Shown here: positions 6,299 to 9,164 of the stretch, in pieces
How the letters are laid out: every line of letters starts with the position of its first letter
Position numbering within the stretch: position 1 is the stretch's first letter
Source of the DNA: an uncultured Coriobacteriales bacterium
Lineage (GTDB): Bacteria > Actinomycetota > Coriobacteriia > Coriobacteriales > Eggerthellaceae
Direction of reading: 5' to 3'
Assembly: GCA_946892075.1 (NCBI GenBank)
Contig: CAMPNZ010000050.1
Span: 1-9,164 of the forward strand
DNA: 9,164 bases
The notes under the pieces: model-generated
What the model was told of the DNA's origin: nothing
Database searches by the model: none
What the model saw: only the letters and a program-made list of their open reading frames with translations
Position numbers and translations under genes: made by a program

Positions 6299-9136
6299 TT
6301 ATTTCTTGCTTGAGCGCTGTTTATCGCGAAGAAGCTTTGAACGCCGCCTGCCAACAAGCACTATCGCTGCAGCCACAACCACAACAATGTAAGGCCATCC
6401 GTGGGAAAGCGCTTGAAGTGCGCTCTCTGCACCGTTCTTGTGTGAAGCTTGCGCGTCCTTTGAAGCGTCTGCTTTGTTGGCGTTGGTGCTGGCGCCGTGT
6501 GCAGATGATGCACCGCTCAAGGCGTTTGCGGCGTTTTGAGCGGCTGCGGCGTCTTGCGTGCCATTAGCGGCGTTGGCGTCGGGCGCGGAATTATCCAAGC
6601 TGCCAGACGTGCCACCAGGTACGCCAGCAGACGTGCCACCAGATATTTGTGCGGACGCACCACGTGCACCTGCACTGCCCGCGCCATGAGCGTAACGAGC
6701 AAAGCGATGAGCAGGAGCATGTACCAAGGCTGCACCCGAGGTTTGTGCTGATGATGACGTTTCGTTGGAAGCGGCATCGCCTTCGTTGGAAGCGGTATCG
6801 CCTTCGTTGGAGCCAGCATTGGAGCCTTCGTTATCGGTGCCATCATTGTTGTCGCCTGGAGTATTGGTGCCGTTATTGGTGCCATCATTGTTGCCGTTAT
6901 TGGTGCCACCTGGAGTATTGCCGCCGTTATCGCCTGCGTTGTCGGGCGAAGAGCTGTTGCTTGTATCAGACGTGGTACCGTTTTCTGATGCTGCATGATC
7001 GTTACCGCTGGTATCGCTACCAGTGCCTGTTCCGGAGCCAGTGTCACCACCAGTTCCAGTACCAGACCCCGTGTCGCCGCCAGTTCCCGTACCAGTACCC
7101 GTTCCAGTTCCGTCGCCACCTGTTCCCGTACCTGTTCCAGTGCCCGTACCAGTACCGGTGTCTGTTCCTGTTCCCGTACCTGTTCCTGTTCCTGTTCCCG
7201 TACCTGTTTCAGAACCCGATGAATTAGCTTCAACCTTCACTTCAACCTTACCGCTATACGTCGACTGATCAGCAAAAGTCATCGTAAACGGCACAGAAAT
7301 AGTTGTGCCTGCCTCACTTGTAGACACTTCACGGTCCTTGAAGCTACCCCAATCAAACTCAGGCGGCGCGCAAACAATTTTTTGCTCTGTAGCACCTTCG
7401 GGTGTAATATCATAGACTTTTGAATCACTTCCTCCCAAGGGTTGAGTATCATAGCTATCCGGATTTGCAGGTAGATTATGCTTATAAGGACAGTTATCAG
7501 TAATTGCTTTTTTCAGCGCGTCGAGTGTCAACCTCTCACCCGCTTTAAGCGTAAGCGGCGCAATGCTAGGATTCCACGTTTCCGCCATCGTTTTTACATA
7601 TACTGGCACCTGAAGGGATATATCGCTTTGTGCATTTTTAAATTCATTACTGTTCGGGTCTTTGCGCTGATAACTAATATGAACCCATTTCTCAGTAAGC
7701 CCAGGAATAAAAGTATTAATCGCATAGTCGTACAAACCAACGTGCTTATAAATACGTCCGTCTTTTGGGAACTTGTCTGCATCTTTAATAGATACTCTGT
7801 TAACAAAAGCATCATCGCCAGGATAATCGCTTCCATATTTAAGTATAAGTGGATCTTCTGTATTAAGATATGGTCGGTAGCGATACAACTTTAACGTGCC
7901 ATCGAAAGAAAAACTCCACGTATGTGGCCTAATCCCCAGCAGGTGCCACCAAGAAGGCTTAAATTCTCCCGACGGAAGATTAAGCGCTTTAAATGTAATA
8001 TTTTCTTCACCCATATAAGGATTAGCATCAACTCTCGTTGGATGTGTATCGCCAAGAGAATATTGTATCGTATGCTCAGCTGCTTTAATTCCCCATGCTG
8101 AAAGTTCAGACTTAGCAGGATCAATATCAAAATCAAGTTTCTGAGAGTTAAAAGAGTAGTGATATTCAGGATTCTCATCGGTAAAATTAGCAGTAACAGC
8201 ACGTGAAATAGCAGACACATCGGCAATGCTGTTACCAGAAGCAGATATCGTAATAAGTCCATCAGGCTTGCAGAAAGGTGCCAAACACGACACATCTGTT
8301 ATGTGATTATCGTCTAGAATAAGCCTTTTCAATGCAGAAAGGTCTTTGAGCGCATCTACACTGCTCACCTTATTGGAGCTCAAATCTAAATCAGACAATG
8401 AAGTAAGCTTTGCTAACGCTGAAATATCTGTAATCTTATTTTCATCCAAATTCAGCGTTTTCAAATGAGTAAGCTTTGCAAGTAGCGATATATCGGTAAG
8501 CTTGTTTTTGCTTAAGTCAAGATCTTCAAGATTCGTAAGCGATTGAATACCATCAAGATTCGTAAGACTCATAGATACTAACTTCAGCTTCTTGAGGTTT
8601 TTTAAATGCGCGACGTTACTCATAAGCGTTGAACCGATATGTGAGTCCTTATCTTGCTCGGGAGCAAGCGAAAGTTCTTCAAGCGAATCGGGTAAATTTT
8701 TCATGAACTCATCAGGTTTATCAATTTTATATCTGCTAAAATCAACCGATTTTAGATGCGTAAAATACTTTAAATCGGATGTATCACCAAGCGGCACGCC
8801 ATAACCATAGCGTGGATCATACGGTACTATTTTTTGCGGCACTACAAGACGTTCTACGTTCTTTGCGTCTTTAACACTGAATTTCCAATCACCAGGAACG
8901 CTGATGTTAGACTCATCAAAACCCGAGGGAAGTTTAAGCCATTGAGCACTACAATAAATAAGCTTCTTTAATACGGGATTGTTCTCGGCAACGTAGATTT
9001 TTTCATCGCCTGGCTGAATGCCGAATGGCACATCTTCTGGCGTATGGGCATCCTTTTTCTGAACAGCTGAAGAAGCTGCTCGCAGCGTAAGCGACGCAGG
9101 AGTCAAAGAGTTGCGGTTACCGACCCCCCCCCCCAT
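6299..9136 (-). CDS. Internalin-like leucine-rich-repeat surface protein with repetitive stalk and C-terminal membrane anchor
   Basis: A cell-surface adhesin-like protein, 945 aa from the first ATG in frame; its exact function is unknown. Order: 30-200, a region with degenerate LRR-like stretches; about 202-290, SDS22/internalin-type 22-residue repeats of pattern LxxLxLxxNxLTDIxxLxxL (202-223, 224-245, 246-267, then a divergent copy from 268), with a degenerate turn to about 311; 312-640, a beta-rich ectodomain whose end (VPFTMTF to VEVKV, 615-635) weakly resembles Rib-type stalk domains; 641-707, Gly-Thr repeats; 708-800, Asn/Gly/Asp/Ser-rich; 800-907, Ala/Gly/Ser-rich; 914-929, one transmembrane helix; then a basic tail rich in Arg and Lys. 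No LPXTG was found. The start is doubtful. ATG 9136 leads straight into 11 G, AAGGA abuts the ATG with no spacing, and residues 1-30 are not a signal peptide, although the anchor implies export. With 10 G, a different frame open to the window edge (begins VSHGKSTLRN) would join the body. The true N-terminus may therefore lie outside the window. Confidence 0.8.
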   Translation of the reverse strand: MGGGVGNRNSLTPASLTLRAASSAVQKKDAHTPEDVPFGIQPGDEKIYVAENNPVLKKLIYCSAQWLKLPSGFDESNISVPGDWKFSVKDAKNVERLVVPQKIVPYDPRYGYGVPLGDTSDLKYFTHLKSVDFSRYKIDKPDEFMKNLPDSLEELSLAPEQDKDSHIGSTLMSNVAHLKNLKKLKLVSMSLTNLDGIQSLTNLEDLDLSKNKLTDISLLAKLTHLKTLNLDENKITDISALAKLTSLSDLDLSSNKVSSVDALKDLSALKRLILDDNHITDVSCLAPFCKPDGLITISASGNSIADVSAISRAVTANFTDENPEYHYSFNSQKLDFDIDPAKSELSAWGIKAAEHTIQYSLGDTHPTRVDANPYMGEENITFKALNLPSGEFKPSWWHLLGIRPHTWSFSFDGTLKLYRYRPYLNTEDPLILKYGSDYPGDDAFVNRVSIKDADKFPKDGRIYKHVGLYDYAINTFIPGLTEKWVHISYQRKDPNSNEFKNAQSDISLQVPVYVKTMAETWNPSIAPLTLKAGERLTLDALKKAITDNCPYKHNLPANPDSYDTQPLGGSDSKVYDITPEGATEQKIVCAPPEFDWGSFKDREVSTSEAGTTISVPFTMTFADQSTYSGKVEVKVEANSSGSETGTGTGTGTGTGTGTDTGTGTGTGTGTGTGGDGTGTGTGTGTGGDTGSGTGTGGDTGSGTGTGSDTSGNDHAASENGTTSDTSNSSSPDNAGDNGGNTPGGTNNGNNDGTNNGTNTPGDNNDGTDNEGSNAGSNEGDTASNEGDAASNETSSSAQTSGAALVHAPAHRFARYAHGAGSAGARGASAQISGGTSAGVPGGTSGSLDNSAPDANAANGTQDAAAAQNAANALSGASSAHGASTNANKADASKDAQASHKNGAESALQALSHGWPYIVVVVAAAIVLVGRRRSKLLRDKQRSSKK
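6761..6814 (-). repeat. 21-bp coding repeat (SNEGDxA heptapeptide)
   Basis: Two adjacent 21-base units (6761-6781 and 6782-6802) differ at one base, and a shorter third copy (6803-6814) follows. They encode the heptapeptide NEGDTAS / NEGDAAS, residues about 776-791 of the surface protein. The unit length keeps the frame, so copy-number change would lengthen or shorten the stalk. Confidence 0.8.
6836..6920 (-). repeat. Interleaved Asn/Gly/Thr/Pro coding repeats
   Basis: GGTGCCATCATTGTTG (plus-strand reading) occurs at 6836-6851 and 6878-6893, 42 bases apart. CCTGGAGTATTG occurs at 6855-6866 and 6909-6920, 54 bases apart. Both spacings are multiples of three, so the copies encode the same stalk peptides (NTPG, NNDGT) in residues about 738-768. 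Confidence 0.65.
7016..7216 (-). repeat. Hexanucleotide coding repeat array encoding (Gly-Thr)n stalk
   Basis: About 200 bases of degenerate 6-bp units (GG-N-AC-N on the coding strand) encode residues 641-707: long Gly-Thr runs broken by Asp-Thr, Gly-Gly-Asp and Gly-Ser. The 18-mer CCTGTTCCCGTACCTGTT (plus-strand reading) is exactly repeated at 7119-7136, 7167-7184 and 7191-7208. Units of six bases preserve the frame, so slippage would alter stalk length, not switch the gene off. The other five frames are largely open here only because of the repeat. Confidence 0.9.
9124..9134 (-). repeat. Homopolymer of 11 G at the start of the surface-protein gene
   Basis: Eleven consecutive C on the plus strand (G on the coding strand) begin with the G of the ATG at 9136-9134. 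In this phase the large frame is open from that ATG, with a TAA two codons upstream (9142-9140). Loss of one G would instead fuse the body to the frame that is open to the right edge of the window. Tracts of this length are typical slippage (phase-variation) sites and also typical sequencing-error sites. Confidence 0.9.
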
Positions 9137-9164
9137 TCCTTAAAGTGCTCTTTCCGTGCGACAC

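Noticed and set aside
6241..6300. GC-rich hairpin terminator right after the surface-protein stop
   Set aside because: The two GC-rich blocks near 6271-6280 and 6291-6298 are direct-like and do not pair into a stem.
6299..6400. LPXTG-type sortase signal at the C-terminus
   Set aside because: No LPXTG or close variant precedes the final hydrophobic segment; only a transmembrane helix and basic tail are seen.
6517..7268. Long open frames in other frames over the stalk, including a Pro-Val run on the plus strand
   Set aside because: They arise because hexamer and 21-bp repeats lack stops in most frames; the frame with LRRs and a membrane anchor is the real one.

Overview
This 9.2 kb window looks like chromosomal DNA of a moderate-GC, host-associated bacterium. 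My best guess is a Coriobacteriia-type actinobacterium. That guess rests on the mix of an internalin-like surface protein, an E. coli-like UDP-galactopyranose mutase and tRNA genes with encoded CCA; nothing in the sequence fixes the genus.

Left part (1-1245): about 290 bases without a recognisable gene carry a short GC-rich tandem repeat (90-160). Next comes a minus-strand stable-RNA unit, read from right to left: promoter (about 1017-1045), tRNA-Arg(TCT), a small glutaredoxin-like gene (602-853), tRNA-Pro(TGG), tRNA-Gly(TCC), and a rho-independent terminator (293-323). The protein gene sits inside the tRNA unit. Facing away from it is argS (1246-3042, plus strand), so arginyl-tRNA synthetase and a tRNA it charges are divergently arranged. 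The argS leader holds three copies of TGCACAA at exact 16-bp spacing and a hairpin just before the ribosome binding site.

Middle part (3052-6245): a minus-strand pair for surface-glycan precursors. The upstream gene is a membrane-bound nucleotide-sugar 4,6-dehydratase of the CapD/WbpM/PglF type (4276-6126). It is followed after 42 bases by glf, UDP-galactopyranose mutase (3121-4233). A strong minus-strand terminator lies at 3052-3078, between the convergent glf and argS. Upstream of the pair is a long imperfect palindrome (6195-6245), a probable operator or leader hairpin.

Right part (6299-9136): a large cell-surface protein on the minus strand. It has internalin-type 22-residue leucine-rich repeats, an ectodomain ending in a weakly Rib-like segment, a long Gly-Thr and Asn/Gly/Asp-rich repetitive stalk, and a C-terminal transmembrane anchor with a basic tail and no LPXTG motif. 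Its apparent 5' end is a run of 11 G (9124-9134). The current frame has no signal peptide and a badly placed Shine-Dalgarno, while another frame is open to the window edge and would join the body if the run were 10 G. This is the most interesting feature: a candidate phase-variable surface protein (or a homopolymer error) that also has a variable-length stalk. The glycan genes and the surface protein together suggest a cell-envelope and host-interaction locus next to translation genes.
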